64,000 nt of DNA from Yamagishiella unicocca. Taxonomy: Eukaryota > Chlorophyta > Chlorophyceae > Chlamydomonadales > Volvocaceae. A program made the position numbers and the translations under genes. The DNA lies in NCBI GenBank assembly GCA_003116995.1, contig BDSL01000007.1, positions 992,001 through 1,056,000 of the forward strand. Direction: 5' to 3'. Positions within the stretch are counted from its first letter, which is position 1. The number at the start of each line of letters is the position of its first letter. Positions 1 through 12,021 of this stretch are shown piece after piece. The notes under the pieces were generated by a model. The model had not been told where the DNA came from. It saw nothing but the letters and a program-made list of their open reading frames with translations, and searched no databases.

Positions 1-3000
1 CTTGGGGCGAATGCGTACGTAATAGCACACAAACCGAAATGTGTTTGTCTTTGCCTCTGGTGGTGCATTTGGTCGTGTTCCTAAACGAGGGTTCTTGTTG
101 AGGAGCCCCCCATCTAGCACGAGCTCTGGGTTCCCCGGTGTGTAGCTGACGCTATGCCAAATGAGGAGCAGGGCACACGATGATATCACCTTGAAATTAG
201 AATGCGAACCCGGCGCCGACAGACGTGATTGCTGCTACTTCCTATCTTCGTATTCTCTTCACCATTCTCCGAAAAACATATTTTACCCCGCAAAGCCGGG
301 TGTGGCGCCACTCATGCGCCACTGCTAGCGGAGAGCGTGGATGCGTGCGCGCGCGTGTGTGGCTCCGCTGCAGCGGCGGGCGCGCTTTCCGGTAGCAGTG
401 ATTGGCAACCGCACGTTGCAACCTGCACGAGCCCCGACTTGACCTTTTGCTCTGTATCTTCCGTTTTAGATTGGATGTCTTGTGGCGATGATATTTTTCG
501 ACGAGCGGTTGGTCCAGGCTGCTGATATTCCGTGGATGGGTACAGACGTCAGTCACACGACATGAAGAAAAACAAACCTCTGCTTGAGCTTGATCGGTCA
601 GTCCACAGAGGGAAGCACAAACCCGTATGAGTACGTAATGGGGGTCAGGAGCGAGTGTGACCGTGCAGCTAACCAGCGTATGTCTTCATAAAGGCGCTAT
701 CGTGTTGTCGCTGGAGCGGTCGGCAGTGCGGCTTGGGAGTCGCGGCGCTGTCCGTTTGGCGGCTTTGCAATACCCCGGTTCCAGCGTGCCCCCTTGGCTG
801 CCTGCCCAGCGCTGGGAGGAGCACACGCCGTTGCAGAGGGTGCTCGCCGCGCGTGGGTGGTGGTCGCTGTCAGGGTTGCTTACTACTTCATGCAAAAGGG
901 CGGTAGGTGTACGGTAAATCTAGGACGGTGGGCTGCAATACCGGTGCGGGGTTGGGAGAGGGTTACGGTGTCTCCTGTACGGCGCGTGTTGGAGGGCGCC
1001 TGATCCTTTGTACCAATAAAAGGAATTTGGGTTGGCGGCGTTATTACAGTAACGCTCGTGCAGGTGTTGGTGGGAGCTTTGTGAGGGTGCACGTCTGGCG
1101 TCCGGCTTCCGTCATCAGGCGCAGATGCGGCTAGATGGCAGCTAGCTTGTGCGTGGGGGCTTCTGGGCTGCTGACCGCACACGAAGCCCCCAGCGGTGCG
1201 GGTCGAGCCGCGTCTTGGCTTTTGTACTTGATGTAAAACGCGTGGGAGTGTCGGAGCGCCAGGTGATGGCCCGCGGGTTCCCTCTTGGCGCTCCGCGACC
1301 AATGGAGTTCCAAAGGCGATCGCTCTGGTTGGTTCCGTGTCGTTGTATGAAGCCCGAGGGTTGCGCGCTCCTCGGTGGGTGTTCGGTAGTGGCTGCGGGT
1401 TCGTGGATTTTGACTGTCGGGGTGCGGTTCCTGTGCGCTTGCGGCCATGGGGGCCGCTGCTACGCGCTAGGGAGGCAGTCACCTGAACTCGTCCGGAAGA
1501 CCTACGGGCGGAGAGGAGGCCGCCCGGGCGGCCGAGTCTAGGCTGCGGTGCGCCCGGGCAGCCCCACCGTTCTCATCCGGCTTGGCCAAGGGCCCAACCA
1601 GCTCCCCCATGTGTAACAACTATATTTTTCGGCAGGTAACGAATCTTATGGTATTCGCGTTGGTTACGGCGTGGGGATCGGACGCGGGTGCAGCGGGGTC
1701 TGTCTGATTGGCCCCATCGATAACGTGAGGACTTCTACCGCGGGTGCAAGGTACGTTGTGATGGAGGGCGCGGCTCTGCGGCCCAAAGCACCAGCAGAGG
1801 GCATCAAAGTGTCGTTCTAATCCCCAACCCAGGACCAACCCTTTTGGCAATCCTAATCCCTTGATACCCTTGATCCAACTGGTATCTAGGGCTTCTCATC
1901 AACCCTAGGGGCCGAGGCATCGGGCCGGAACATCGAGCTTCGACCGTCAGGGGCATATGATGTGGGGACCGTTGGGAACCACCTTATCGCAGCACTTATA
2001 CGGCCGCGGACAACAGACTTTGTAGCGTTTCTGTTGGTATAACAAGCGAAGCGTGCTTCCTGGTTCCATTCATACGTTTTTTGATACTTTATGTTACATT
2101 TACTACCTGCGGATTTCGCCTTATGGTGGACGGAAGCGCGCTGCCGGCCCAGGCAGGCTATAAGAAGGCGCGAACGCTGGCACCTGACTAGTAGCTATTT
2201 TGGCAACCGCTCGCGTCCCGGTGGCCGACAGAGTTCTGCAGCGCAATAAGCGGAACTCAGGACCTCCTTTGGCGCAGCTGTAAGCAGCTTTTGCTATCAC
2301 TCTGCGCGTGGCAGCCTGCGCCCAGTGCCTTGGCAAGTGGCGTATTGGCGTCCTGATCGGAAAGTTCACATCAATAAGGCTTTCACTTTCATATTATGCA
2401 GGTGAATCCATGCGTTAGGGGGTAACTGGGGAATCTTGCGGCCGTCGTGATGGATCTATCTCAAAGACATGGCTTATCGAGTGAAGTATGAATGAGATAA
2501 GGCTGTTTATTGCGAATAGACTGCCGTGGCGTGCAGGTGTCCAGCGCATGGTGCGGGTACGACGACTGGTACGGCGACTGGTGGCTGGCTGCTGCTTAGG
2601 TTGCGCGCCTGCCTGTTCTCAGTATCTGCCGTTGTGCTGATAGTACCAAAGAGCCGTGTCCCTCTGCCGGGACGGCGGCCTCTAACCTTTGCACCCCTTT
2701 TTGTTTTTTCTTTTCTTAGTTTTCATCTCACTAACCTTCACCATTACATTATTACCGATCTTTGAAGGTAGAAAGAATTGTTCAACCAGAAAGTAGCAAC
2801 GCTTAAAGGGATAACGCGGAGAAATGTTTGCTGCAAGAGCGCGAGTTTCGGCGGTCGAAGGCCCCAAAAGACACTGCTCTTGCCTGCAATGTCCTCAGGA
2901 CGAAAGCAGCTATGCTACCGCAGCTGACCGAGCCCACGGGCTTTGCCAGCAACTTCATACTCCGCAAAGGCTGGCTCGACAGGGCTCGAGAACCGTGACA

Positions 3001-3539
3001 TCCGCATGGAACTACAAATTGTCTTCGCGATTATTGAGTCCGTGGTGGATGACGGTCGCCCGGAGATAGCAGCCACAGTAGCCCCCACCACCTCCCAGGC
3101 CGCCCCCACCAGCGTGGTGCCACCGCAGTCACCACCATTGCGCTGGTCGCCGTAGCTTTCGCCGGTGGAGGAGGCGGAGGCCTGAGCATGCCTCAATAGA
3201 TGTCAGTCAGCCGCCGTCTATGGTGTTGAGGACGTCGTACTGGACGTCGATCACAAGCTTTTTGCCACTACCCAATTTCCCATCTCCATTCCTGAGGAAA
3301 GGCGGAGATTATTGACCATCTTCTCAACAGCCTCGTCATGGCTTTCTTTCCCTAATCGGGTTCGTTTCAGTAACCGTGAACATGGTCAGGGGTTGTCGCC
3401 ACAAGGAGCCAACCAGGTAACTCAAATTGCACTTTACCCTGTATGTGGCCAGCTGGGCCCACGGTGTGCTAGCGCACTGCGCACTGTTACCACTGCATGA
3501 GGCCAACAGCATTGTTGATGCCACATCAGGCCATCATCA
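1..3539. other. Gene-free stretch, no identifiable feature
   Basis: Only short, unrelated open frames occur here, none with a recognisable domain, credible intron borders or a link to a neighbouring exon. Composition is less GC-rich than the genes further on. A 54-bp segment at 1817-1870 recurs at 35679-35732, so at least part of the stretch is repeat-derived. Confidence 0.6.
1817..1870 (+). repeat. 54-bp dispersed repeat, copy 1
   Basis: Read by eye, this segment is identical to 35679-35732, which lies about 540 bp inside the presumed 3' LTR of the chromovirus at 33-35 kb. It starts CTAATCCCCAACCC and ends TTGATACCCT. It may be a remnant of a solo LTR or of a smaller repeat inserted in both places. 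Confidence 0.7.
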
Positions 3540-4320
3540 TGTCTCAAGGGGCCAGTAGCCTAGAGGGGCCTATACCACGCTTAAAAGGACCAGTAGCCTT
3601 AACGGGCCTATGTCACGCCCTAATGGTCCAGTAGCCTGGTAGGGCCTAGTATCACGCTTTAAAGGACCAGTAGCCTTAAGGGGCCTATATCACGCCCTAA
3701 GGGTCTGGTAGCCTGGTAGGGCCTATATCACGCTTTCAAGGACCAGTAACCTTAAGGGGCCTGTATCACGCCCTAAGGGTCCAATAGCATGGTATGGGTA
3801 TCACGCTTTAAAGGACTAGTAGCCTGGTAGGGATATCACGCTTTAAAGGACCAGTAACCTTAAGGGGCCTATATCACGCCCTAAGGGGAAACAGCCTTAA
3901 GGGGCTTATATCAAGCCCTAAGGGGCCAACAGCCTTAAGGGGCCTATATCACGCCCTAAGGGGCCAGTAGCCTTTAGGGGCCTTCCTATATCACGCCCTA
4001 AGGGGCCAACAGCCTTAAGGGGCCTATATCATGCCCTAAGGGGCCAGTAGCCTTAAGGGGCCTACCTATATCGCACCCTAAGGGGCCAGCAGCCTTAAGG
4101 GGCCCATGTCACGCCCTAAGGGGCTAGTAGCCTCAAGGGGCCTACATCACGCTTTAAGGGACCAGTATCCTTCAGGGGTCTACATCGCGCCTCAAGGGGC
4201 CAGCAGGCTTAAGGGACCATCAAGATGCCTGGAGGGGCCAGGTAGCCTTAGGGGCCAACATCATGCCTTAAGGGGCCAGTAGATAGCCTTAAAGGGGCCA
4301 ACAGCACTGTGGACGCCTCA
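3540..4320. repeat. Minisatellite array with AAGGGGCC motif
   Basis: About 780 bp of imperfect tandem repeats built from a core reading roughly CCTTAAGGGGCCTATATCAC followed by GCCCTAAGGGGCCAGTAG. The period is about 35-55 bp and varies with internal deletions. The CCTTAAGGGGCC core is partly self-complementary. No coding potential is seen. Confidence 0.85.
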
Positions 4321-4544
4321 AGGGGCCAACAACTGTTTATGCGTTTTTACTGATGCCCATTTAACGAGCTAAAGACCACACCAATTGGCCCTTTGGCCGT
4401 GTTTAGACATGTGCCTAAGGATGTCATGGTGCACAATTTGAGTGCACATTCTTTATAAACCCTAAAATTCCAGTCGTACAGCTGACGACCCTGGTGTTTC
4501 TTCCCTGTGGGAGAAAATTGATGACGCATTACAGGGGGCACCTG

Positions 4545-6905
4545 GTTTTTTCCCAGTTCATCCTGTCGACCACACCACCCTTCTCACGCCTTGCACGCAA
4601 CCTGTGTCGCTGCATATCTATCGGCTGAGTCTGCCTGAGCATGAGAAGGTGAGAAGGAGTGACTGACCTACTGCCTAAGAGGATGGTTTGTACGGCCCAG
4701 TACCTCGCTTTACTCTGCCCATGGAAAGGATGGATGGGGCCCTGCACATTGGTGTTACTACACTGGGTTGGTTTTGGCAATTATGTTTGCTGCACACCTG
4801 GGTAGGTGTTCAGGCTTGGTGCAACAGCCGCTGTCATTTCACCAGCTTTCATGTAGCAATGCACGTTGTGTGCTGCTGCTTGGTGACGTGCACCCCACCT
4901 ACCATACCATACCCTGGTGTATGCCAATGATCTGCTCGACAAGCCGAGCGTGTTAGCTCTATTGATCTGCAACAGAGCTACAACTGGATCCGCATTGATG
5001 AATCTGACATTCCAGCAACTGCGTTTTCTTCGCACACTATTTTGTTAACCCGTACTTTGAATACTCGTACTTAGCTTGGTCGGCTAACAACCCTGCCACG
5101 CTTTACGCGTGTATGGATGCATTTCCAGACCGTACATTGATTGGTTTGCCGTGTGTCACCTCGACAACATACTGGTGTCCTCCAACGAAAGGAACACCTG
5201 GCTTACCTACGCTACGCTTGATTTTGGATATTCTGAGACGTGAGCAGATTTATGCCAAACATACAGTCCAAATGCAATTGGGCGGAGCAAGAGGAACTAA
5301 CTACGTAAGTTTTTGGGCCTAACTAAATGCTTTCGTAGCAAGCTATGCTGCACCAGCAGGCAGTCGAACGTAGCTATGCTGCACTATCTATCAGGCAGTC
5401 GAACGTGAAAATATGTTTTCTTGTTGCCGCTGCGTTGACTCCTGCCCGAAAAGCTGCCTTTTTCCTGACATCATCAAGCATGTTGTCTATGAAGATAATG
5501 TGTTGCGCTTCCCTATCTACTCTCGGCCGTTCCGGGTTGAGATCATGTTTAACAACGCATTGACCCATGGTTCGGGGACTATCCTGCTGCAAGATGGGAG
5601 CCCAACTGTTTTTGGCCAACAAGAAGTTTACTCGCAGAGCGCAACTACGTGACTGGAGGGCCAATGCCACCACCCAGGTTATTGGATGGAGTGCATGGCC
5701 GGGTCCCAGTACGTGTTGGAGCACTATGCTGGTAGCACACGCCTTAGCGAGTTTGTCCAACGCACCTCCTATCTAATGGGCGCGGTTGGCCAAGACTACT
5801 GTGAACTACCTGAGTTTTTTCTTGTCAGCGTAGCAAACCACAGACTGGCTGTCTGTTCTATGACAATGTTTTTGTGACTTCAAGTGTACCTAAATCCATC
5901 GTGTCGGACTGCAGACCTCAGTCGGAAGTAAGACTGCAGACCTCAGTCGGAAGTAAGTTTTAGGCGGCTGTAGCCATTTTATGATTAACATGCGCGGGTG
6001 AACGTGTCTACCGCATGCCATCACCAGACTGACGAATAAGCTAAATGGAAGAACCCTACCCTAGGCGATGTGCTGCGTATTTTGGCGGGTGTTTTTTGAA
6101 CCCCAAAGAACCTATTTGACGCCCACTGGATTTCCAATCAACGATGCTGTGAACCGCTCTCCTGGTCAGTCGCCGTTCTTTATACATAACGGTTACCACA
6201 TTGCCATTCCGGTGTGGTGTGAGCTTGCTATTGGCGTCCTTGTTCCCCCAGCAGAGGCCTTTGTGAAGTCCTATGTTACTCGCAGCACTCGCCTCGCGGA
6301 CACTCCAGCTTGCTTGCAAGCGGCTAACGAGGCGTTCCGCTGGCTATGTCAAGCGGTACGAAGGAAGTATCCTTCGCGCCAGGTCAGTGGGTGCTACTGA
6401 GCATTTGGAACTCGCGTATCGATACTGTTTCTGTAACCGTTACAACAACTGTTTCAAGGTACACGCAAACTGTTGCCATGTTGGGTTGTCCTTGCCAAGT
6501 GGTAAGCATGGTCGGAGCTGTCACTACTGAGCTTGACCAGCTTGCTGACATGCGCATACACGCACCCAACGTTTCACGTCTCTCTGCCGAGACCATCCCA
6601 CACTGCTAATAACAACCCTTATGTGGATGCACCCCATAGCTTTTAGCCCTGGGGCCCGGCTGCTCCAGGAACCGCAGTTTACTGTTGAACGGATATTGGA
6701 TTATCGCCTTTGTCAGGTAGGCCCCCGATCGGAGTCGTAAGCAGAAAGTGCGGGATTATTTGGTCAGATAGGCTGGGTATTCGTCTTAGCACAATAATGT
6801 AGGGGAACCGGAACACAGCACTACCCCTGACGGGAAGCCGGATCTTGAGGAAGCCCGACTGCGGTTCCAGGACACTGCACGAATGCTGCGTCCAGAGGGG
6901 GGATA
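4545..6905 (+). mobile_element. Decayed Ty3/gypsy retrotransposon (pol remnant)
   Basis: Translating and following frameshifts, a gypsy-type pol can be traced in order. There is a reverse transcriptase entry segment (about 4560-4660) and RT motifs around 4970-5040 and 5140-5270, where the catalytic box is degenerate (HLDNILVSS in place of the usual YLDDILV). An RNase H segment (5530-5870), integrase core pieces (5890-6200), the integrase C-terminal region (6200-6600) and a chromodomain remnant (6680-6790) follow. Many stops and frameshifts interrupt it, and a 24-bp piece at 5908-5931 is duplicated in tandem inside the integrase. A purine tract and TGTTG at 6890-6905 match the polypurine tract/LTR junction of the better-preserved copy near 35130, to which this copy is clearly related. 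It is dead. Confidence 0.85.
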
Positions 6906-6969
6906 ATTGTTGTGTTACGTTTGCTGGAGCATGTTCCTGCAAGTGCTCCTTGGAACACTTGTTGTTGTT

Positions 6970-7066
6970 GTAATCGTTACAGTGGGCTCCAGACCTGAAA
7001 AGGTAGAGCCATCGGGCGCATCGCCTGACACTGAAAAAGACAAGGAAAGCAGAGAAAACCGACGGT
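6970..7066 (+). repeat. Dispersed repeat R1, copy 1
   Basis: This ~97-bp segment, containing GTTACAGTGGGCTCCAGACC, is repeated almost perfectly (one mismatch seen) in inverted orientation at 55101-55198 inside an ABCA intron. It recurs in diverged form at 15651-15720. The three copies mark a mobile family; the whole element was not delimited. Confidence 0.8.
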
Positions 7067-7482
7067 TCCGAAAGACAAACCACCCAGAGCCTCACAACCG
7101 AGAGCCCAGAGGAAACAGCAAGCACCAATACACAGGGGGAGGTTGCGCTGATGGCTCCCCTGCACATGGCCCATGCATCCCAAGCAGACCCCCGAATGGA
7201 GAGACAGCAGCACGCCTCGGCAACACAATCGGATAACTCCCCCCCCAAGATCCCGAAAACGTCCCACACCCGAAACAGGCCGATGCCCATAGCGAGACGG
7301 GAAGAAACAATGGTACTTAATACCATCAACCAGTTGAGGTCAACACCAACAGCAGTCTCTAGAAAAAGGCAGACCGGCAACACGCCCGAATGACTGACTT
7401 GTTGTACGGAGTGCGAGTACCGCTATTACTCAGTGGAATCGTGCTGATACACATTACGAGTATCAATGATACGTAAAAGAGT

Positions 7483-7805
7483 ATTGGTAGAGACCCCGCT
7501 CTGGCAGCGTGCTGGTCCTCCGCTCAGTGGAAAGGAAGCCGGGACCCTGGGTGGCAAACACAGTGCTAGTAGTGCGGTACGCATTGCGACTAACAAGCTA
7601 CGTACCCTTTACGACTATTTACAAGCCCCTAACGGGTCTATGGATATCCTCTGGCGCGTATTACCAATTAAATGATTGTCATCACAATTATTGGTGGAGA
7701 CCCCGCTATGGCAGCATAGTGGTCCTCCACTCAATGGAAATGGAGCCGGGCCCCAGAGTCGCACTGGCGACCGGGCCGGAATGCTGGTTCGGTATGCGAC
7801 GGGCT
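7483..7805 (+). repeat. Two-copy direct duplication
   Basis: Segments starting at 7483 and 7690 share the order ATTGGTRGAGACCCCGCT, a variable stretch, then GTGGTCCTCC or GCTGGTCCTCC and a following ~80 bp of similar sequence. The copies are clearly diverged. Function unknown. Confidence 0.6.
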
Positions 7806-9240
7806 CTTGGTGGACGCCGAGGATGTCAGTCCCCTCATCCACTAAGTCGTACGGGGGAAGGATAGGCCCAAGTATTCTTAAACCTACCGGTATCCTTCGT
7901 CCCCCTACCGGCTACAGCCCCGCCTGCCCTTACACAGCCTTCCTGCGGAAGGTGAACTCCCCTTTTCCAGACCGCAGGTGTCACCCAGGTAATGGGGTCG
8001 ACACTTTCCATGCTGGCGGCACCTCGGCGGCGGTGAACACGGGCGCCGATTGGGCACTCGTACAGGCGCCGGGCCGAGGAGTGTCAACGTATTGGAGCAA
8101 CGTTTCAATGTCCACTATGGACCGCGTGCGTTGGCGTCCACCACCAGCTGACGGCCCACATCACGGGCCCCACCTAATAATGAGATGCACAGCGGGTTCT
8201 TTCAAGGACTGTCATCACTGTCGGCCACTAGTGCAATCTCAATATGGGTGGGTGTCGGGGGCGTGCGTCTTTCTGTTATCTTCTGGATTTTGTGTCTCCG
8301 AAGGGGTGGCTGGGATCTGAGTGCTGGCCTCTACACCGGGTGGCTGGGATCTGAGTGCTGGCCATTCGACCCCTTCTTCTGCTGTAACGCGATACGGCAG
8401 TAATGAGCAATAAGCCTTGACATGAAACAAGCAACCGGTTTGGGTTCCCATCAACGTTTTCGAGGGCCACGAGGGCCATAAAATGACAGGCCACATACGA
8501 ATAACATGCAATAAATAGCACCGATGAAGCCGACCGTCGCCAACGCCGGCTGGCCCGTCACGTCGCGCAGGGTCGAGCTTGTGTACGGATAACGCCGATG
8601 GACGCAAACCTGGCAGGGACCGGCGCGTAACGCAATCCTTGCTGTAGAAGGTGTAGACGATGTCGATCTTCATTGAATGCATGTGCAATTCCTTAGTGTA
8701 CTTACCTGCGCATGCCGATCACTCCGGTCGCGGGGTATGGCAGCGGGCACGTTATGCATTGTCTCGATTATTATGCGCCATGTAACTGCATATGCACTTC
8801 TGCACCCTTATTGGAGCGGCTGGTGGGTTCACAGCAATTCTGGGATGACACAGTGGCCGTCGGCCCGAAGTGCCTTGGTTGAGCGCACTGAATGATTTAT
8901 ACTCTTTGCATAATCATTGCCCATGACGTCTATCTAGTTGCTGGCCCAGTGGCCAGGAATGGCCAAAGCCTCAGGTAGCTAAAGCGAGCTAAAGGCATAA
9001 AGGCTTCGCATCAAGGCTGAAACATATTCCAGCGTCATGATACTAGTATGACAATATCATACGAACGTCAACTCCATTTCTGAAAAGACCAGTCCATTCT
9101 TTTACAAGGTTGGCGTTCAGGCTTCACGACGTCGTTTGCAGGATTGCAGCCGCTTGCTGCTCGCACTTCTAACTCATATCAGGCTCCAGCTATCAGATTA
9201 TATGAATTCGAATATTTTTAGAAGCGCACGCTAGAGCGAT

Positions 9241-9836
9241 ATGCAGCTCCCGGCTCTGACGGCACTTCTGGCCGACAGGAACGTCGTCCTGTTAGATGGC
9301 GCCCAGGGCACGGAGCTGGAGCGCCGCGGAGTGCAGCTGGGTGGGTCCAAGCTGTGGAGCGCACAGCTGCTGATTGACGACCCCGACCTGGTCCGCGCCA
9401 TCCACCTGGACTACCTGCGAGCAGGCTCAGGTGGGCGGTAGCGGCCAGCCAGTAGCAGCATGGCGGTAGCAGTATGGCGGTAGTAGCGTGGCGGTAGTAG
9501 CATGGCACCACAGCTCAGCGGCAGTGCAAGGCGGAGCTGGCGGGTCAGCACCCGCGAGCGGGTCCCCGCCGCCCACGTGTTGCATTGGCGCTGAGTGGAT
9601 TGGCCGGTGCCTGGTTGGGTTTGCCACGAGCTGGGCGTCACGTCACGCCCCTCCCTCCTGTATGTTGCCGTCCCGATGCGTGCCGCGCGGCCAGACGTGA
9701 TCACCACCTTCACGTACCAGGCCAGCATCCAGGGTTTCGCGGAGGCGGGGGTGGACGCCGCCGCCGCCGCTGTGCTGCTGAACCGCGCCGTGGACCTTGC
9801 GGACTCGGCCAGGGCGCAATTCATGCAGGAGCAGCA

Positions 9837-9885
<49 letters not shown>

Positions 9886-9917
9886 CAGCAGGAGCAGCAG
9901 GTGGAGCAGCAGCAGGC

Positions 9918-9954
<37 letters not shown>

Positions 9955-10842
9955 CAGCAGCAGCATGAACACGAAGGCGGCTGCGTCATCCACACAGCAG
10001 CAGCGGCGACAGAACCGCAAGACCGGCCGTCTGCTCCAGCGGCCGGTATCTGCGGCAGCCGGCCCCGCCCGCTGATCGCCTACTCGTGCGGGTCGTACGG
10101 CGCGTACCTTGCCGATGGATCTGAGTTCCGCGGCGACTACGCGGATTCGATGTCGCATCAGCAGCTGGCGGACTTCCATCGGGCCCGCTTGGAGCCTGTA
10201 CGGCATCGACCAGAGGTCGACCTGCTGGCGTTCGAAACCGTGCCCTGCCTCAAGGAGGCGGAGGCGATCGTGCGGTTGCTACGGGAGGAGCAGTACGGCA
10301 AGCCCGCGTGGGTCAGCTTCAGCTGCCGGGATGCCGTACACACGTGCCGCGGTGAGAGCTTTGCGGAGCAGTGTGTGCCGCTGCTCGCGGCGGCGGCAGC
10401 GGAGGGGCTAGTGGCGGCAGCCGGCGTCAACTGTACGGCACCGCGCCACGTGGCCTCGCTGCTCGCGGCGGCGCGACAGCAGCTGGCGGCGGGCGGCGGC
10501 GGCCGCGGCGGCGGCGGCGGGGAAGCAACCCAACCGCAGCAGCAGCTCCTCCTCCTGTGTTACCCGAACAGCGGAGAGGAGTGGGACGGGGAGCACCGCT
10601 GCTGGCACCACGTGCCGGACGACATAGCCGAGCCGGGGCGCTTCGCGGCGGCGGCGGCGGGCTGGGTGGGCGCCGGGGCGGGGGCTGCGCTCGTGGGAGG
10701 GTGTTGTCGTACAGGGCCTGAGCACATCATGGCGCTGCGGCGGGTGGTGCTGCCGGCTCGCGGGAGGGGCGGTGCTGCTGGTGCGGAGGGAGCTGCAGAG
10801 GCCGCGACGGCTTCGGCGGCGAATACCAAGTTACCGTGCTAG
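9241..10842 (+). CDS. HMT: Homocysteine S-methyltransferase
   Basis: Two exons, 9241-9430 and 9695-10842, split the Asp codon of the conserved D-V-I-T-T-x-T-Y-Q segment; the product is 445 aa. The family moves a methyl group from S-methylmethionine (or S-adenosylmethionine) to homocysteine, giving methionine in the cytosol. The DGAQGTELERRG motif lies at residues 19-30. The three zinc-binding cysteines are present: Cys310 in GVNC, and Cys400 and Cys401 in GGCC. Plant members are about 330-350 aa. The excess comes from a polyglutamine insert at residues ~108-153, Gly/Ala-rich loops near 330-345 and an Ala-rich C-terminus. The stop codon lies in the first unit of a 9-bp minisatellite. The ATG follows a TA-rich stretch and gives the complete N-terminal barrel strand. 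Function by family resemblance is secure; the methyl donor is not determined. Confidence 0.93.
9829..9962 (+). repeat. CAG repeat tracts coding polyglutamine
   Basis: Interrupted CAG runs (up to about 15 in a row, with GAG, GTG and GCG interruptions) lie in frame in the HMT gene and encode a ~45-residue Gln-rich insert. The opposite strand reads as spurious Leu- and Cys-rich frames. Confidence 0.95.
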
Positions 10843-11071
10843 GGTAGCTAGGGTAGCTAGGGTAGCTAGGGTAGCTAGGGTAGCTAGGGCAGCTAGGGTA
10901 GCTAGGGTAGCTAGGGCAGCTAGGGTAGCTACGGTAGCTAGGGCAGCTAGGGTAGCTACGGTAGCTAGGGCAGCTAGGGTAGCTAGGGTAGCTAGGGCAG
11001 CTAGGGTAGCTAGGGTAGCTAGGGCAGCTAGGGTAGCTAGGGTAGCTAGGGTAGCTAGGGTAGCTAGGGTA
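10843..11071 (+). repeat. 9-bp minisatellite AGGGTAGCT
   Basis: About 25 head-to-tail copies of AGGGTAGCT with AGGGCAGCT and ACGGTAGCT variants. The array starts at the HMT stop codon, which shares its TAG with the repeat, and so forms the first ~230 nt of the 3' UTR. In-frame TAGs recur in one frame of every unit, which would make the stop tolerant to unit gain or loss. Confidence 0.95.
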
Positions 11072-12021
11072 AGGGGAATGGACAGGCATGGACCGTTTGA
11101 GTGCAGGGGTGGCATGTTGCAGAGGCAGTGGCAGCCGCAAACCGCATTTGAGGTCGAGGCTGGGGTTGCGGAGCTGTCCGAAGCGGCCAGGACTGCTCTG
11201 AAGGCATGTCGCTGCTGCCGCTGCTGCTGCTGTTGATGGCCGTGGATGGGCGCACACTGCTTGTGTGTACGTGGGGAAAGGGTTGGGCACCCGGAAGGCG
11301 TTGCATGCTTCGGGTCGTTGTTGGCGCCGCAGAGCTGCCATCTGATGCCTTTCCTGTTATGAGGCGATGGGGTTGGCCGTGTACGGCACCGATCGTGGGC
11401 TGGCATCGTCGCAGTCGAGGCCTGACCAAACCGTGCAGGCCGGAAGTGACACCTAGCTCATGGCGGGCCGACGGGCCCTCTAACACAGATAAGAAGTTGT
11501 ATTACAGTTTTATGTACACCACCCGGACAAGGAACCGGATATCGTGTATGTCGTACATGGCTCATGCGGCATGAAAAAGCCTTCCATTGTTTCAGCCCTC
11601 GTCAGTGGCAAAGTCCAACCCTGCGGTATCCTGTCATCAGGAACCCACACCGCCAGCGGCAGCTCCCCAACATGCCAACAGCCCCCTGCCCCGTGGTCTG
11701 GCTTAGTCCAGCAACCCACTGCTTCTGCCACCCCACCGCGCCGCTGCCGATGCGAGCAATCGTCGCGCTTCTCCTGCCTTCCGACAGCCACCACTCCCTC
11801 ACAGCTCGCTCCGGCGCTAAACGCGATATCACACCTAAGCGGTGTTTTCGACGCAGCGCTGCCGACAGCCACGATCGAGCCCTCTCCCCCGCGTGAATGG
11901 GTTTTCTCGTTGCAGGGTTGCTTAGGATGCTTGGGTGGCAGGGTATGGAGGCACTTTGTGGCCAGGGGTCGGCTCGCCGTCGGCGGCAGACGGGCACAAG
12001 TGATCAACGCTTGCTTACGGG
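11072..12021. other. Intergenic; probable 3' UTRs
   Basis: No coding exon is recognised. It should hold the rest of the HMT 3' UTR (+) and the 3' UTR of the doubtful gene at 12022-12906 (-). Confidence 0.45.
11502..11506 (-). terminator. Possible TGTAA poly(A) signal
   Basis: TTACA on the + strand reads TGTAA on the - strand, about 516 nt past the stop at 12022. This spacing is normal for volvocine 3' UTRs, but the pentamer is short and the gene itself is uncertain. Confidence 0.3.

Larger units (their letters stand above)
6906..9240. other. Gene-free repeat-rich stretch
   Basis: No gene is recognisable. The stretch holds a dispersed repeat (6970-7066), a two-copy direct duplication with 207-bp offset (7483 and 7690), and a two-copy tandem of about 38 bp around 8302-8378 (core GGTGGCTGGGATCTGAGTGC). 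Open frames at 6907-7393 on the + strand read Pro/Arg/Lys/Gln-rich, as might a nucleic-acid-binding ORF of a retroelement, but no motif fixes this. Confidence 0.5.

Noticed and set aside
9411..10206. Cys-rich and Leu-rich frames antisense to the CAG tracts
   Set aside because: They are shadows of the polyglutamine repeat in the HMT gene.
10843..11071. Interstitial telomere repeat
   Set aside because: The unit is AGGGTAGCT (9 bp), not the TTTTAGGG repeat of these algae.
10727..11406. YPSYPS- and LATLAT-type proteins on the - strand, ARVARV on the +
   Set aside because: Translations of the 9-bp minisatellite after the HMT stop; no start context or splice support.
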